DNA of 38,795 bases from Spirochaetota bacterium (GCA_034190085.1 JAXHTS010000048.1:1-38795), one strand, 5' to 3'. Shown: positions 8,291 to 18,473, counted from the first letter of the stretch. Numbers and translations: made by a program. Notes: a model not told the origin generated them from the sequence alone.

Positions 8291-9499
8291 TTATACTTTA
8301 CAAAACTTTTCATAGTCCTCTTTCCTATATAGACCGATTAGATAAGGCTTTTGCGAAGAAAATGCCCTGGCCTGTTCCTTTATTGTGCTTTCTGCATAAT
8401 TGATATTGTACCTCCAGGCCTGGTAGTCAAAAGCGATTGAACGCACAAAGTATAGGGGTTTAAGGGCTTCGACAACCTCCTCTTTGATCTTTTTGCCGCC
8501 CATATCAAATGTGAAAAGCAATTGATATACAATCTGTGTCCACATAAGTATACCCATGTTATAGAAATCCTGCTCAAACATATTCTCTACACGACTCATA
8601 CTGTATTCATTTAAATATTTCCTAAGAAGAGGTTCCTTTTCATAATATTCCTGACGAAGCTTTTCCTTCAACTCACGTATATCAATTTTAAGTTCTTGAG
8701 GAGGATCGATCTTTTTCAACCCAAAACGGGGTTGGGTTTTTGGCTTAAAACCAGCACTATTTAACCACTCTGATCTATATGAGAGAATTTTATTAAAGAA
8801 GGTCGTAACCACTTGAGTAAACATTGGTCCGATTTTCGGAGAACTGGCTTTATGGACCTTTGTCCCTAATCCAACCTCACATATTTTATATTTCCCAAGA
8901 ATAGCCTCTAGCGACATAAAGATATCAATTCCATATTGCTTTGTGCTGGGAAGCCATCTCTGCTCAAGCCAGTGATTTATGAGCCTGGAGGAGAATCCGA
9001 ACTCGCCTCCAATTGGTTGCCGGATATCTTCACCTAGAAGTCCATAAATTAAGGGATAGCATATATGATTAGTAATGGTGCCATCAAATTGATGTCGTGA
9101 ATAAAAGGGAAAGGCATAATCAAAGCCTTTGAGTACTGGTTCTCCTAAATATTTAATCCATTCAGGAGTAATCGATTTCAAATCCGCATCTATCACCAAT
9201 ACCGCTTTCAGTGTAGAAAAGTGACCTTGAGCAAATTTAAATAGGTTGTAAAAATTATTGCCCTTTCCCAAGATACCCTTTCTAGTCGATATATATTTTT
9301 TAGGAGTCTTTGTTTTAATTGTCTTAAAAATATCTCCTGTACCATCTTCGCTATGATTATCAACATTTACAATAATTGAATTCAGATCGCCAAAATATTT
9401 GTTTATTCCCTCATCAATTGTCTTTACAACATTAGCGATATTATCAGCCTCCATGTAGGATGGTATGCCTACAATAAATTCAAGGTTATTATTATCCAT
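8291..9499 (-). CDS. GT-A glycosyltransferase, glucosyl-3-phosphoglycerate synthase-like (GT81/GT2)
   Basis: The N-terminal GT-A fold is clear: FIVGIPSYMEADNI at residues 8-21, VNVDNHSEDGT at 44-54, and the metal-binding D104-A-D106 followed by SITPEW. IGGEFGFS and a late HKASS follow in the second half. This combination and the 402-residue length resemble GpgS and mannosylglycerate synthase-type enzymes. These transfer a hexose from a sugar nucleotide to a phosphoglycerate-like acceptor in compatible-solute synthesis. The exact acceptor cannot be read from sequence, and no partner phosphatase of the GpgP type is adjacent. The phosphoesterase at 7489 is not of that family. AGGAGG precedes the ATG by about 12 bases. 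Residues 250-402 form a helical C-terminal extension. Confidence 0.75.
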   Translation of the reverse strand: MDNNNLEFIVGIPSYMEADNIANVVKTIDEGINKYFGDLNSIIVNVDNHSEDGTGDIFKTIKTKTPKKYISTRKGILGKGNNFYNLFKFAQGHFSTLKAVLVIDADLKSITPEWIKYLGEPVLKGFDYAFPFYSRHQFDGTITNHICYPLIYGLLGEDIRQPIGGEFGFSSRLINHWLEQRWLPSTKQYGIDIFMSLEAILGKYKICEVGLGTKVHKASSPKIGPMFTQVVTTFFNKILSYRSEWLNSAGFKPKTQPRFGLKKIDPPQELKIDIRELKEKLRQEYYEKEPLLRKYLNEYSMSRVENMFEQDFYNMGILMWTQIVYQLLFTFDMGGKKIKEEVVEALKPLYFVRSIAFDYQAWRYNINYAESTIKEQARAFSSQKPYLIGLYRKEDYEKFCKV

Positions 9500-9827
9500 A
9501 TAAAAATTAATCCTCCTGATCCTATATAAATCGACTAATTAAGAAAAACTCCTAAAGATAGATTATACACAATCTTAATAATTCAGCGCATACTCAATAA
9601 TGTCTTAAAGGTATGGATATGAGAACAAGGGATGGATAAATTATCAAGGGAAAAATAATTTATCAGAAAACATTCATGATTTTTTATATTTTAATTAGAC
9701 ATCTATATCAATGGTATAATGGAATATTAATAAAGAATATACACGATAATAATATGTTAAAAAAAACTTGTATTGTAATTATTAGTAATGCTATTTTTCA
9801 TCATTGAACAAATCTGGAGAAAATATC
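9500..9827. other. Intergenic region between divergent genes, very AT-rich
   Basis: These ~330 bases separate the minus-strand glycosyltransferase from the plus-strand lipoprotein gene and must hold both promoters. A TATAAT occurs at 9715-9720 on the plus strand, but no well-spaced -35 was found. I see no open frame, repeat or RNA gene. Confidence 0.4.
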
Positions 9828-10553
9828 ATGTCTTGGGAAAGACTAATTATTATTTTTATTACGATATTCTTACCAACCCTTGCGTGTAAAACTAAACCTG
9901 GCATTTTAAGGGAGATAAGGCCAGTCGATAGACTGGATACACAAATAGAGGAGGAGAAGTGTGTGGTTGTCATGGGAGAGTTTTATAAGATTGCGGTTGA
10001 GTATATAGATATGAGTTATTGGACAAATCTTATGAAAAATGATATTTTTTCAAGTAAGGGTGAAGGGATATCAAATATGAGAAAGCCAAAACTTATGTTT
10101 TTTCATATTGTCTTTTCAAATACTGGTATTGGAATATTAGAGGTTGAGGGCATTAAATTGAGATATGGCGAGATAGAGATGAAAGATCTATCGATCGAGG
10201 ATGTTCAAAAAAGATGTAAATCGCCTGTATTTAAGGTTCTGGACTTGGATAAATTGTTTTCAAATAGACGATATCTGAATCAGAGCAATTCTCTTAAGGA
10301 GATTGATTATATAAAAGACGTTATTGATTATAAATTCGAGTTTATTTTGCCACAGGATAGGATATTAAAAGTTGTAGCCTTTGATTGGATTCCAGTTGAA
10401 TATAGGCAATTCAAACTAATCATCAGATTAAAGTCCTTCAATATAGAAAAAGAGATTGATTTCGATTTCAAGAGGCATGAATATAGAAGAAAGGGAAATC
10501 ACTTTAGAGAACCCTTAAAGGATGAGGAGGAGGAATCTATCTATGAAGATTGA
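9828..10553 (+). CDS. Putative lipoprotein of unknown function
   Basis: Starting at the ATG at 9828, which has GGAG eight bases upstream (9816-9819), the product is 241 residues. It has a hydrophobic signal segment and a lipobox-like TLAC (Cys20) followed by Lys. An upstream in-frame TTG at 9804 would give eight extra residues but lacks a ribosome binding site. The mature part is rich in Lys, Glu, Ile and aromatic residues, with no motif I recognise. It may form a beta-sandwich (alternating hydrophobic strands around FHIVFSNTGIGILEVEGIKL). The thpR gene begins 25 bases after the stop, so the two are probably co-transcribed, although no functional link is known. Confidence 0.7.
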   Translation: MSWERLIIIFITIFLPTLACKTKPGILREIRPVDRLDTQIEEEKCVVVMGEFYKIAVEYIDMSYWTNLMKNDIFSSKGEGISNMRKPKLMFFHIVFSNTGIGILEVEGIKLRYGEIEMKDLSIEDVQKRCKSPVFKVLDLDKLFSNRRYLNQSNSLKEIDYIKDVIDYKFEFILPQDRILKVVAFDWIPVEYRQFKLIIRLKSFNIEKEIDFDFKRHEYRRKGNHFREPLKDEEEESIYED

Positions 10554-10578
10554 AGAGATAATGATTTAGGGATAAGGA

Positions 10579-11145
10579 ATGGCTAGGCTTTTTATTGCAC
10601 TTCCCCTTGAGGGTGAAGGAGTGACTTCTCCATTAAAACCTATAGTAGAATATCTTAATCAGCATAATCAATTATTGAAGGTTGTGTCTACTAATAATTA
10701 TCACATAACCATTAAGTTTCTTGGGGAATGTGATGAGAATAAGGCAAATAAAATTATTGAGTCCTTCCCTAATATCGAGCTTTCTAAGGGTGATATACCC
10801 TTCAGGATTTCAGGTATAGGCGCATTCCCTGAGGCTAAAAGAGCCAGTGTAATCTGGTGCGGCATAAAAACAGATGCAAGGATCATTGATAATATATTCA
10901 AGGATATTGAGAACTTCTCATCTCACTTTGGATTTCAAAAGGAGAAAAGAAGATTTATACCTCATCTAACCCTTGCAAGGGTTAGGAAAGGCAAAAGGAT
11001 GACAGAGGATATTGTAAAATTTATTGAGAAAAATAGTGATAGATACTTTGGAGAATCATCATTTAAGAAGCTTGTCCTCTATTCCTCCAATCTGACACCA
11101 AAGGGACCTCAATATACTGAATTGAAATACATTAACCTAAGGTAG
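10579..11145 (+). CDS. thpR: RNA 2',3'-cyclic phosphodiesterase (LigT/ThpR)
   Basis: The 188-residue protein has both catalytic HxT motifs of the 2H phosphoesterase superfamily: H42-I-T44 in NYHITIKFLGE and H129-L-T131 in FIPHLTLARV. Both are at the expected spacing for ThpR. The N-terminus RLFIALPL is also typical. These enzymes open 2',3'-cyclic phosphates to 2'-phosphates on RNA ends in the cytoplasm. The ATG follows GGGATAAGG. Length is normal for the family and nothing appears broken. Confidence 0.92.
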   Translation: MARLFIALPLEGEGVTSPLKPIVEYLNQHNQLLKVVSTNNYHITIKFLGECDENKANKIIESFPNIELSKGDIPFRISGIGAFPEAKRASVIWCGIKTDARIIDNIFKDIENFSSHFGFQKEKRRFIPHLTLARVRKGKRMTEDIVKFIEKNSDRYFGESSFKKLVLYSSNLTPKGPQYTELKYINLR

Positions 11146-11186
11146 TGAATAGCAAAATGCTCCCCTAAAATACGAATGATCTCATG

Positions 11187-11963
11187 CTATTGAGATTGTT
11201 GAAAAGCATCCCACCTAATAATTCGTCCGTCAAATACAGGACCATCCACACATGCCCTCTTTTGTCCAACAAGGGTGTCTATGGTGCATCCATAACATAT
11301 CCCGATCCCGCAACCGAAGTAGGTCTCAACCGAAATTTCTATAGGTGTGGGAATTGATAATTTATTCAGTAGATCGATCACGCTCCCTATCATTGCATTT
11401 GGTCCGCAGACATAGATTATATCAAAATCTTCCTTTTGAAATAATTCTTCAGCCACATCTGATACAATACCCTTTCTGCCATCCGTGCCGTCATCAGTTG
11501 TGAGAACAAATCTGCTTGCCACAGATTCATATTTATTCTGTAGATACACATATTCCTTTGACCTTGCGCCATAGAGAAAAGTCACATGAATATCTCGTCG
11601 CTTTAGGAGCTCTGCCAGATAATATAGTGGTGCATTGCCAACACCACCCCCGATTATCAGAGCCCTTCCCCCCTCTATTAGAGTAAAACCATTACCCAGA
11701 GGAGCAATTATATCAACCTTTCCGAGATTTTCATAATTGCTTAGTAGCCTTGTTCCCTTGCCAACAACCCTGAATACTATTTCGATTATATTATCTTTAT
11801 GATTGTGAATCGAGAAAGGACGTCTTAGTAAGGGGTCTGTTTGATCACCTATTCTGATGTTTACAAATTGACCGGGAGAGGATAGTACATTAGGGACATC
11901 AATTCTTAAGAGGAAGTGATCTGAGCAAATTTTTTCAGGTTTATCGGTTGTAATTCCAATCAT
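11187..11963 (-). CDS. pyrK: Dihydroorotate dehydrogenase electron-transfer subunit-like flavoprotein (PyrK)
   Basis: The order of domains is that of PyrK. A ferredoxin-reductase FAD domain comes first, with RRPFSI at residues 48-53. An NAD-binding domain follows, with GGGVGNAPL at 105-113 and CGP at 186-188. A C-terminal [2Fe-2S] cluster is ligated by C218-x4-C223-x2-C226-x11-C238. In class 1B dihydroorotate dehydrogenase, PyrK passes electrons from dihydroorotate, oxidised by PyrD, to NAD+. The length (258) is normal. No pyrD or other pyrimidine gene is next to it, so it either works with a distant PyrD or serves another oxidoreductase. It is convergent with thpR and has no obvious ribosome binding site. 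Confidence 0.85.
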   Translation of the reverse strand: MIGITTDKPEKICSDHFLLRIDVPNVLSSPGQFVNIRIGDQTDPLLRRPFSIHNHKDNIIEIVFRVVGKGTRLLSNYENLGKVDIIAPLGNGFTLIEGGRALIIGGGVGNAPLYYLAELLKRRDIHVTFLYGARSKEYVYLQNKYESVASRFVLTTDDGTDGRKGIVSDVAEELFQKEDFDIIYVCGPNAMIGSVIDLLNKLSIPTPIEISVETYFGCGIGICYGCTIDTLVGQKRACVDGPVFDGRIIRWDAFQQSQ

Positions 11964-12270
11964 GAAATAGATAATTATTCAATATACATATTAATGTAGT
12001 TGCAATACCCGAAAAAATATTCATATAAACCAACAAGGGGAAGAGGCAACTACATATAAATTAAGACTATAATATCTTGATTGCATAATAATTATTGGTC
12101 AAGAATATTTATACCTGATCTAGGTATTAGATGATAAACTATCTTTTTATTTGAGATATAGAATCATTGATTTTTTTATAACAAGTATTCCCTGCAATTA
12201 AATGAAGAAGGGTGCGGACTGAGCTAATCACAAATCTGCTATTATAAAGATTTATCTATTGGAGAGTATT
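11964..12270. other. Intergenic region with a 10-bp inverted repeat
   Basis: This gap separates divergent genes. It contains a perfect 10-bp inverted repeat, ATGTAGTTGC at 11994-12003 and GCAACTACAT at 12046-12055, with 42 bases between the arms. It could be a two-site operator or an extended hairpin; the sequence alone does not decide. No open frame is seen. Confidence 0.5.
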
Positions 12271-13857
12271 ATGGGAAAGAAGGCAATAAGTAAAATTGAG
12301 GAATGTATATTATCAATTGATGTTGGAACACAGTCAATAAGGTCTGCAATAGTTGATTTAAAGGGTAGGATTATCTCAATTGTTAAAACGCCTATTGAAC
12401 CATATTTCTCTACTCATCCAGGGTGGGCTGAACAGGACCCTGAATATTTCTGGAAGACCCTAGGCATTACTTGCAGGAAGCTCTTAAGGTCAATGGATGT
12501 TCCAAAGGAGGCAATCAAGGCCGTCACCCTTACAACTCAGCGAAATACAGTAATAAATCTGGATAAGAAGGGGAAACCTCTCCGTCCGGCAATTGTTTGG
12601 TTGGATCAGAGAAAAGCCAAAAGGGAGAAGTGGCCGCCCTTTCCGATTATGTTAATTCTCAAAATCATGAATCTTATGGATGCAGTTAATTATTCAATAA
12701 CAGAGAGCGATGCTAACTGGATAAGACAAAATCAACCTGAAATATGGGATAAAACCTATAAATTTCTCTTTCTTTCAGGATTTTTGACTTATAGATTGAC
12801 AGGTGAATACATAGATTCAACAGCCAATCAGGTTGGATTTATTCCATTTGATTATAAGCGACATAGGTGGCCAAAAAAATCTCATAATTATTGGAAGAGG
12901 ATTCCTATGAATAAGGATATACTTCCATCATTGGTTAAGCCTACGGAGATACTAGGTTACATTACCCCACAGGCCTCAAAGGAGACCGGAATTCCTCAAG
13001 GATTGCAGGTAATAGCATCAGCTACAGATAAGGCCTGTGAAGCATTAGGAGCAGGTTGCCTTACTCCAGAGATAGCCTGTATCAGTTATGGCACTACTGC
13101 GATAATTGAGACTACAAGTGAGAAATATGTTGAGGTTATTCCATTTATTCCTCCCTTTCCAAGCGCAGTGCCCGGGGCCTATAATACAGAGATTATGATA
13201 TACAGAGGATATTGGATGATAAGCTGGTTCAAAAAGGAATTTGGGTGGAAGGAGGAAGAGATAGCGAAAAAGAAGAATATTGCTTCTGAAAAGCTCTTTG
13301 ATGAGATGGCAAGGGATATTACCCCTGGTTCTATGGGATTGATGTTACAGCCATATTGGTCGCCTGGCATCAGGATTCCCGGCCCTGAGGCAAAGGGCGC
13401 CATTATTGGATTTGGCGATGTACATACTCGCGCTCATATATATAGGGCAATTCTGGAAGGATTAGCCTTTGCCCTAAGGGAGGGAGCGATTCGAACTGAG
13501 TTAAAAAACAGGGTTAAGATTCAAAAGCTGAGAATATCAGGCGGCGGTTCACAAAGCGATGTGGCCATGCAGATAACATCCGATATCTTTGATCTCCCGG
13601 CAGAAAGACCTAATACCTATGAAACATCGACATTAGGCGCGGCTATTGATGCTGCGGTGGGATGCGAATTTTATTCTGATTTTCAGAGCGCTGTACAGGG
13701 GATGACAGGCATAGGCAAGGTCTTTGAGCCAATTCCATCCAATAGGGATATTTATAAGGAACTCTTTGAAAGGGTATATTTAAAAATGTATCATAGATTG
13801 AAAAATTTATATGATAGCATCAGGGATATTACTGGTTATCCTTCAAAAATTCATTGA
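12271..13857 (+). CDS. FGGY-family carbohydrate kinase
   Basis: The start is the ATG at 12271, six bases after GGAG at 12261-12264. An in-frame TTG at 12259 overlaps that ribosome binding site and is rejected. The 528-residue product shows the first ATP-binding motif (LSIDVGTQSIRSA), PGWAEQDPEYFW, the substrate-site segment RPAIVWLDQR, and the C-terminal FGGY signature region (RISGGGSQSDVAMQITSDIF). These kinases phosphorylate sugars or polyols such as xylulose, glycerol or ribulose. The substrate is not readable, and no isomerase, dehydrogenase or transporter adjoins it. Residues around 130-165 (MLILKIMNLMDAVNYSI) form an insertion relative to the usual xylulokinase. Confidence 0.88.
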   Translation: MGKKAISKIEECILSIDVGTQSIRSAIVDLKGRIISIVKTPIEPYFSTHPGWAEQDPEYFWKTLGITCRKLLRSMDVPKEAIKAVTLTTQRNTVINLDKKGKPLRPAIVWLDQRKAKREKWPPFPIMLILKIMNLMDAVNYSITESDANWIRQNQPEIWDKTYKFLFLSGFLTYRLTGEYIDSTANQVGFIPFDYKRHRWPKKSHNYWKRIPMNKDILPSLVKPTEILGYITPQASKETGIPQGLQVIASATDKACEALGAGCLTPEIACISYGTTAIIETTSEKYVEVIPFIPPFPSAVPGAYNTEIMIYRGYWMISWFKKEFGWKEEEIAKKKNIASEKLFDEMARDITPGSMGLMLQPYWSPGIRIPGPEAKGAIIGFGDVHTRAHIYRAILEGLAFALREGAIRTELKNRVKIQKLRISGGGSQSDVAMQITSDIFDLPAERPNTYETSTLGAAIDAAVGCEFYSDFQSAVQGMTGIGKVFEPIPSNRDIYKELFERVYLKMYHRLKNLYDSIRDITGYPSKIH

Positions 13858-14109
13858 TCATATTTCGGGGAGCTGCTTAGTAGCACAAATCCAAATAATA
13901 TAATCTTTAGCTCAGAAATATGTTAATAATCCCATTGTTGAGTGTGGTTTAATCCATAATACTTTGAAAATATACCCTGAGTTTCGAATCACACTATATA
14001 AATTCTACTTGATCAATGACAATTATTATACAATGATGACTCATCAATATGATTTTTCTCTACTCCTGCCAGAAAAAATAAATACCACCTGCATTTATAA
14101 TAATACTAT

Positions 14110-17100
14110 ATGAATAGTATGGATAATAATAATAAATATATTGTCTTACTCAACAGCTCATTAAAACAGCATATCCTAACACTATCAGAGAAGGGTAAAA
14201 AAAGATTAAGAGATAAGTTTGAATTTCTTGGGAATGGCCTTTGGGATGGTGGTGTCAGAGTAAAAAAGCTTAAGGGTTTATCAAACAATGTCATCTTTGA
14301 AGCAAGACTCGATAGGGGCGACAGAATACTCTTTACAGTGGGGGAGCATGATAAAAAGACAGCCATATACGTATGGGGAATAACCAAGCATGATGATATA
14401 AATAAAAATGCAAATAGAATAATACCGAGTAATGCACCATTTCTGAATTTTGAGCCGGAAATAACAGAAGATTATAGCGATATAATAATTGATGACCTGT
14501 CACCTGAATATTTTACCCAGGAGAATGTAGAGGAAAAATATAACTATGAATGCGGACCACAGAAGTGGCTGCTTTTCAGGGAGGAGGAGTGGATTAGAAT
14601 TCTTCAACATAATGGCAAGAGTGATTTTGAGATATACCTATTATTAACGGCTGATCAGGCGAATATACTTCAAGAAGAGCCACCTCTCCTCATATCAGGA
14701 ACCGCAGGTAGCGGGAAAACGATTATCTCAATCTATTATCTCTTAAAAAACAATTTTTTTAATAAAAAGAGGGTGTATTTAACCTATAACGAACACCTGA
14801 AGAGATTCTCCCAGGGTCTTTATAAGGGACTAATAACTAAAACAGGGATAGAGGATCACGATAATCAACCAGAATTTTATACATTCAGAGAACTGCTTTT
14901 TGAGATATGCAACAGATACAACATTGTATATGATTCTCAAAAAGAGGTATCCCTCATAGAGTTTGAAAGAATATTCAAGAATCATCATCTTTATTCAAAA
15001 TATGATAGTGAGCTTGTATGGGAGGAGATCAGGTCAATAATCAAGGGTGCCAAACCCCCCATAAGCCTTGGGGAGTACAAAAGACTCATGACGAGATATT
15101 CCAATAGCAAATTATCGCAAACTGATATCAATCGATTGAGGGATTATATAATTAACCTGCAGAGATTTGAGTTTTGCGATAAGATTGAGAGGATTATAAA
15201 AGGAAAAACAGATTATAACAGTCTGGATTCATTTACAATCAGCCTAATGGATAGGGCAATCCTCTACTCTGTTCCTGTCAGGCTTGTGTTATCCGAAATC
15301 CAAAGGATCATAAACAAGAAGGCGAATAGTTTTGCCAGCCCCTTGTTGACATTTAATGAGTACATATCACTTGGCAAGAAGAGAGCGCCCAACTTTATAT
15401 ATGACAGAGGCGACATCTACACCATTGCTAAGTATTATCAGGATAAGCTTTGTGATGAAGGATTATGGGATGAGATTGATCTCTGTAAAGATGTTATAGG
15501 ACTGATTGATCGCTATCCGAATAGCTTCAATTATGATCTGGTCGTTTGTGATGAGGCGCAGGATTTTACGGATATTCAAACCTTCCTGATCTTCAGGCTT
15601 GCAAAGGACTGTAACAATATTGTCTTTGCCGGAGATCCAAAGCAGATAATAAATCCAAGCGGTTTCAGATGGGAAGAGGTGAAGTCCAGATTTTATGAAA
15701 GGGGCGTACATGCGCCAGATGTGGTTAATCTAAGACTCAACTTTCGAAGTGTGGGCAATATCATTAGACTCTCAAACTCTCTACTAGATCTTAAACAGAG
15801 GCTAATAGGCATCAGCAGTAATGAGTTAAAGGAAGATTGGAAATTTAACGGCATCCCTCCTCTTCTGATTTATAACATCAATGAAAATGAAATCATAGCG
15901 AAGATTAAAATCACAATTGCAGGTATGATTATACTAGTACGGGATGAAATGGAACAAAATAGATTAAAAGAGATTATAGGAACAGAGCTCATTTTTACTA
16001 TCAATGAGGCAAAGGGACTCGAATTCGATTCTGTATTTATTTGGAAATTCATAAGTGACAAAAAATCCCTTGATATTTGGCGCAAGATCAAAAATGAACA
16101 CCTTGTAGATAATATTCATTATCCTCACATTAGACATGAGATTAACATGTTCTATGTTGCCATTACCAGGGCACGAAATAACCTTATATTCTATGATGGG
16201 GAGCATCCCTCTGATATATGGGATATGGAGGATTTAAAAGATCATGTTTATTTTACTTCTGATAAGGATATATTGGAGGGACTATGGCAGAAGATATCAA
16301 CACCTGAGGAATGGGATGAACAGGGAGATTATTTCTTTGATCGTAAGTATTATCCAGCGGCAATGGAATGCTATAGGAACTCGGGCAACACCAGTAAGGC
16401 GGAGGTTGCCGAGGCCTATAACTGGCAACAGAATAATCAACTTGAAAAGGCCGCAGTACTTTTTGAGAGGAATGGCTTAATAAAAAGGGCGGCGGAAAAT
16501 TATGAAAATATACAGGATTATAAGAGGGCTCTTGATCTATGGGAGAGGTTAAATGACAGGAAGAGAGCTGAGGTTTGTGTTATTAGATTATTTGAGGCGA
16601 ATGGCGAATTCGATATGGCTGCGGAGGGTTGGAAGAAGCTTAAAAATTATCCTTTAGCTATATCTAATTGGGAAAAGGCTAATAATTATCGGGCAATTGC
16701 AGGGTATTATCATTCCATTAAGAACTACAATGACGCCTCGCGCTATTATGAGTTGGATAGAGATTATGTTGAATCAGCGGAGTGTTTTAAAAAGCTTAAG
16801 AAATATGGCAAAGCGGCTGAACAATATTTCAAAGGAGAGAAGTATAACGATGCTCTAACTCTCTTTAAAAAGCTAAAGAATAAGGATGGAATGATCCAGT
16901 GCTACCTAAAACTGGAGGATTATTACAATATAGCATTGATCTATGAAAAAAATCAGGATTATGATAATGCCATAGGAGCGTTCGAGAAATTTATTAAACT
17001 TTCAACGGACAATATAGAACTGATAAAAGCCGAAGCTCAACTACACGAAACCGGAAGATCCATAATAAAGTCAGCCATTCGATACAGTGCCTTAAAGGAC

Positions 17101-18393
17101 TATAAAAAATCAGCGCAAATTTTTTACGAAAAAGAAGGTTACATAAAGGCCCTCGAACAATTTGAAATAATAGATAACAAGGAAATGATAGCTGAGTGTT
17201 ATTTCAAAATCAATGATTACTACAATTATGCCACGATTATTGAAGATACTGAAATTAAGAATCGATTTACTCTATCAGAGAAGGGATTCTATGATTATAT
17301 TTATGAGGACAATAACTATAACAGAAAAAAGGCGGATATTCTCTTTAAAGAGGCAAGATTATTTCAAAGGAAGGGATTTTACAAAAAGGCCCTGTCAAGG
17401 TATAAGGCAATCAATTATCCTGAGATGATATATGAGTCTTATCTAAACATTGATGAAGATGATGATGCTATTAAATATTTCTTTGAGGAGAATCAATTAG
17501 AGTATCTGGAAAAATTTATTAAGGGAAAAGAGAAGCTTCGGATATCAGGGGAGTTGTTAAAATATATTTATAAAAAAATGAAAACACATCGAAGATGGTA
17601 TCATGATATTGAAAAGCAAAGGATTGACCTTTCCGCACAAATCTTTTTAAAAGCCCTTGAACAGGAAAATGATGAAGAGGCCACTTCTATCGCTTATAAA
17701 TATATAGATAAGTACTATGATGCATCAAGTATGCCGATTGAAGAGATGCCAAGCTCCATGATAAACCTTGTAATAGAACTCAAGCACTATAATATGGTCT
17801 TTGCCTTTGCTAGGGATGTCGCATATTATAAAACTGGAATCTCTAATGATATCCCTAAGGATATGGAGGCAATGCTCAATCTCATTAAACATAGAGGCGA
17901 GGAGGGTGATGATTATCTATTGGCTTGCTATTATTATGTTTATGATAAAGATAAATTTGATGAGCTTATAGTAGGATTTGACATAAATCAATACAATTCA
18001 GACCTATTTTCATTCAGCGGGCATTACCAGAGGGCTGTTGATTATTTTATAGGTTTAGGTGAGATTAACAAGGCTTTAAAGATATGCAAATCCAATCGTC
18101 AATACCAGCAGATGGCAGCAATCTACGAAAACACAGGAGATCTCCTACAGGCTGGGAAGTGCTATTTTGATGCAAATAATTTTAATGCTGCTATTAGATG
18201 TTATATGGATTCAGGGGCTTATGATAAAGCGGCTCGAGTTTGTGAGAAGATTATGGATTATCAAAAGGCTATGGAGTTTTGGGATAGATGTAACAGACCT
18301 AAGGAGATAGATAGGATAAAGAAGATGTTACATAGGAATGGCCTAAACGAAACCGCCAATGAAGATTTAAAAGCACAGCTGGAATTATTTTAA
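14110..18393 (+). CDS. Giant fusion: RelE/ParE-like domain + UvrD/Rep-type SF1 helicase + TPR-like solenoid
   Basis: This is a single intact 1427-residue frame. Residues ~15-100 resemble RelE/ParE-type toxins: a helix pair with LRDKFEFLG, a strand pair RILFTVGEH, and a final strand AIYVWGITKHDD. A UvrD-type helicase follows: a Q-motif region at LLTADQANIL (~178-187), Walker A GTAGSGKT at 197-204, Walker B DEAQD at 481-485, GDPKQI, LNFRS, EAKGLEFDSVF and VAITRAR at 683-689. From ~730 to ~1400 the protein consists of degenerate 30-40-residue helical hairpins of TPR character (A...Y...G....A...Y.). All ATPase residues seem present. The role is unknown: RNA or DNA unwinding directed by the solenoid scaffold, with the RelE-like part as a nucleic-acid-binding or nuclease element, is inference. 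No good ribosome binding site precedes ATG 14110; M4 is an alternative. Confidence 0.85.
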   Translation: MNSMDNNNKYIVLLNSSLKQHILTLSEKGKKRLRDKFEFLGNGLWDGGVRVKKLKGLSNNVIFEARLDRGDRILFTVGEHDKKTAIYVWGITKHDDINKNANRIIPSNAPFLNFEPEITEDYSDIIIDDLSPEYFTQENVEEKYNYECGPQKWLLFREEEWIRILQHNGKSDFEIYLLLTADQANILQEEPPLLISGTAGSGKTIISIYYLLKNNFFNKKRVYLTYNEHLKRFSQGLYKGLITKTGIEDHDNQPEFYTFRELLFEICNRYNIVYDSQKEVSLIEFERIFKNHHLYSKYDSELVWEEIRSIIKGAKPPISLGEYKRLMTRYSNSKLSQTDINRLRDYIINLQRFEFCDKIERIIKGKTDYNSLDSFTISLMDRAILYSVPVRLVLSEIQRIINKKANSFASPLLTFNEYISLGKKRAPNFIYDRGDIYTIAKYYQDKLCDEGLWDEIDLCKDVIGLIDRYPNSFNYDLVVCDEAQDFTDIQTFLIFRLAKDCNNIVFAGDPKQIINPSGFRWEEVKSRFYERGVHAPDVVNLRLNFRSVGNIIRLSNSLLDLKQRLIGISSNELKEDWKFNGIPPLLIYNINENEIIAKIKITIAGMIILVRDEMEQNRLKEIIGTELIFTINEAKGLEFDSVFIWKFISDKKSLDIWRKIKNEHLVDNIHYPHIRHEINMFYVAITRARNNLIFYDGEHPSDIWDMEDLKDHVYFTSDKDILEGLWQKISTPEEWDEQGDYFFDRKYYPAAMECYRNSGNTSKAEVAEAYNWQQNNQLEKAAVLFERNGLIKRAAENYENIQDYKRALDLWERLNDRKRAEVCVIRLFEANGEFDMAAEGWKKLKNYPLAISNWEKANNYRAIAGYYHSIKNYNDASRYYELDRDYVESAECFKKLKKYGKAAEQYFKGEKYNDALTLFKKLKNKDGMIQCYLKLEDYYNIALIYEKNQDYDNAIGAFEKFIKLSTDNIELIKAEAQLHETGRSIIKSAIRYSALKDYKKSAQIFYEKEGYIKALEQFEIIDNKEMIAECYFKINDYYNYATIIEDTEIKNRFTLSEKGFYDYIYEDNNYNRKKADILFKEARLFQRKGFYKKALSRYKAINYPEMIYESYLNIDEDDDAIKYFFEENQLEYLEKFIKGKEKLRISGELLKYIYKKMKTHRRWYHDIEKQRIDLSAQIFLKALEQENDEEATSIAYKYIDKYYDASSMPIEEMPSSMINLVIELKHYNMVFAFARDVAYYKTGISNDIPKDMEAMLNLIKHRGEEGDDYLLACYYYVYDKDKFDELIVGFDINQYNSDLFSFSGHYQRAVDYFIGLGEINKALKICKSNRQYQQMAAIYENTGDLLQAGKCYFDANNFNAAIRCYMDSGAYDKAARVCEKIMDYQKAMEFWDRCNRPKEIDRIKKMLHRNGLNETANEDLKAQLELF

Positions 18394-18473
18394 TTGTTTA
18401 TGCATATGATAGTGATTAGAATAGCATATTATGAGATATTTACCCAAGTCGTGGATTACGGAGAGCAAGACTA

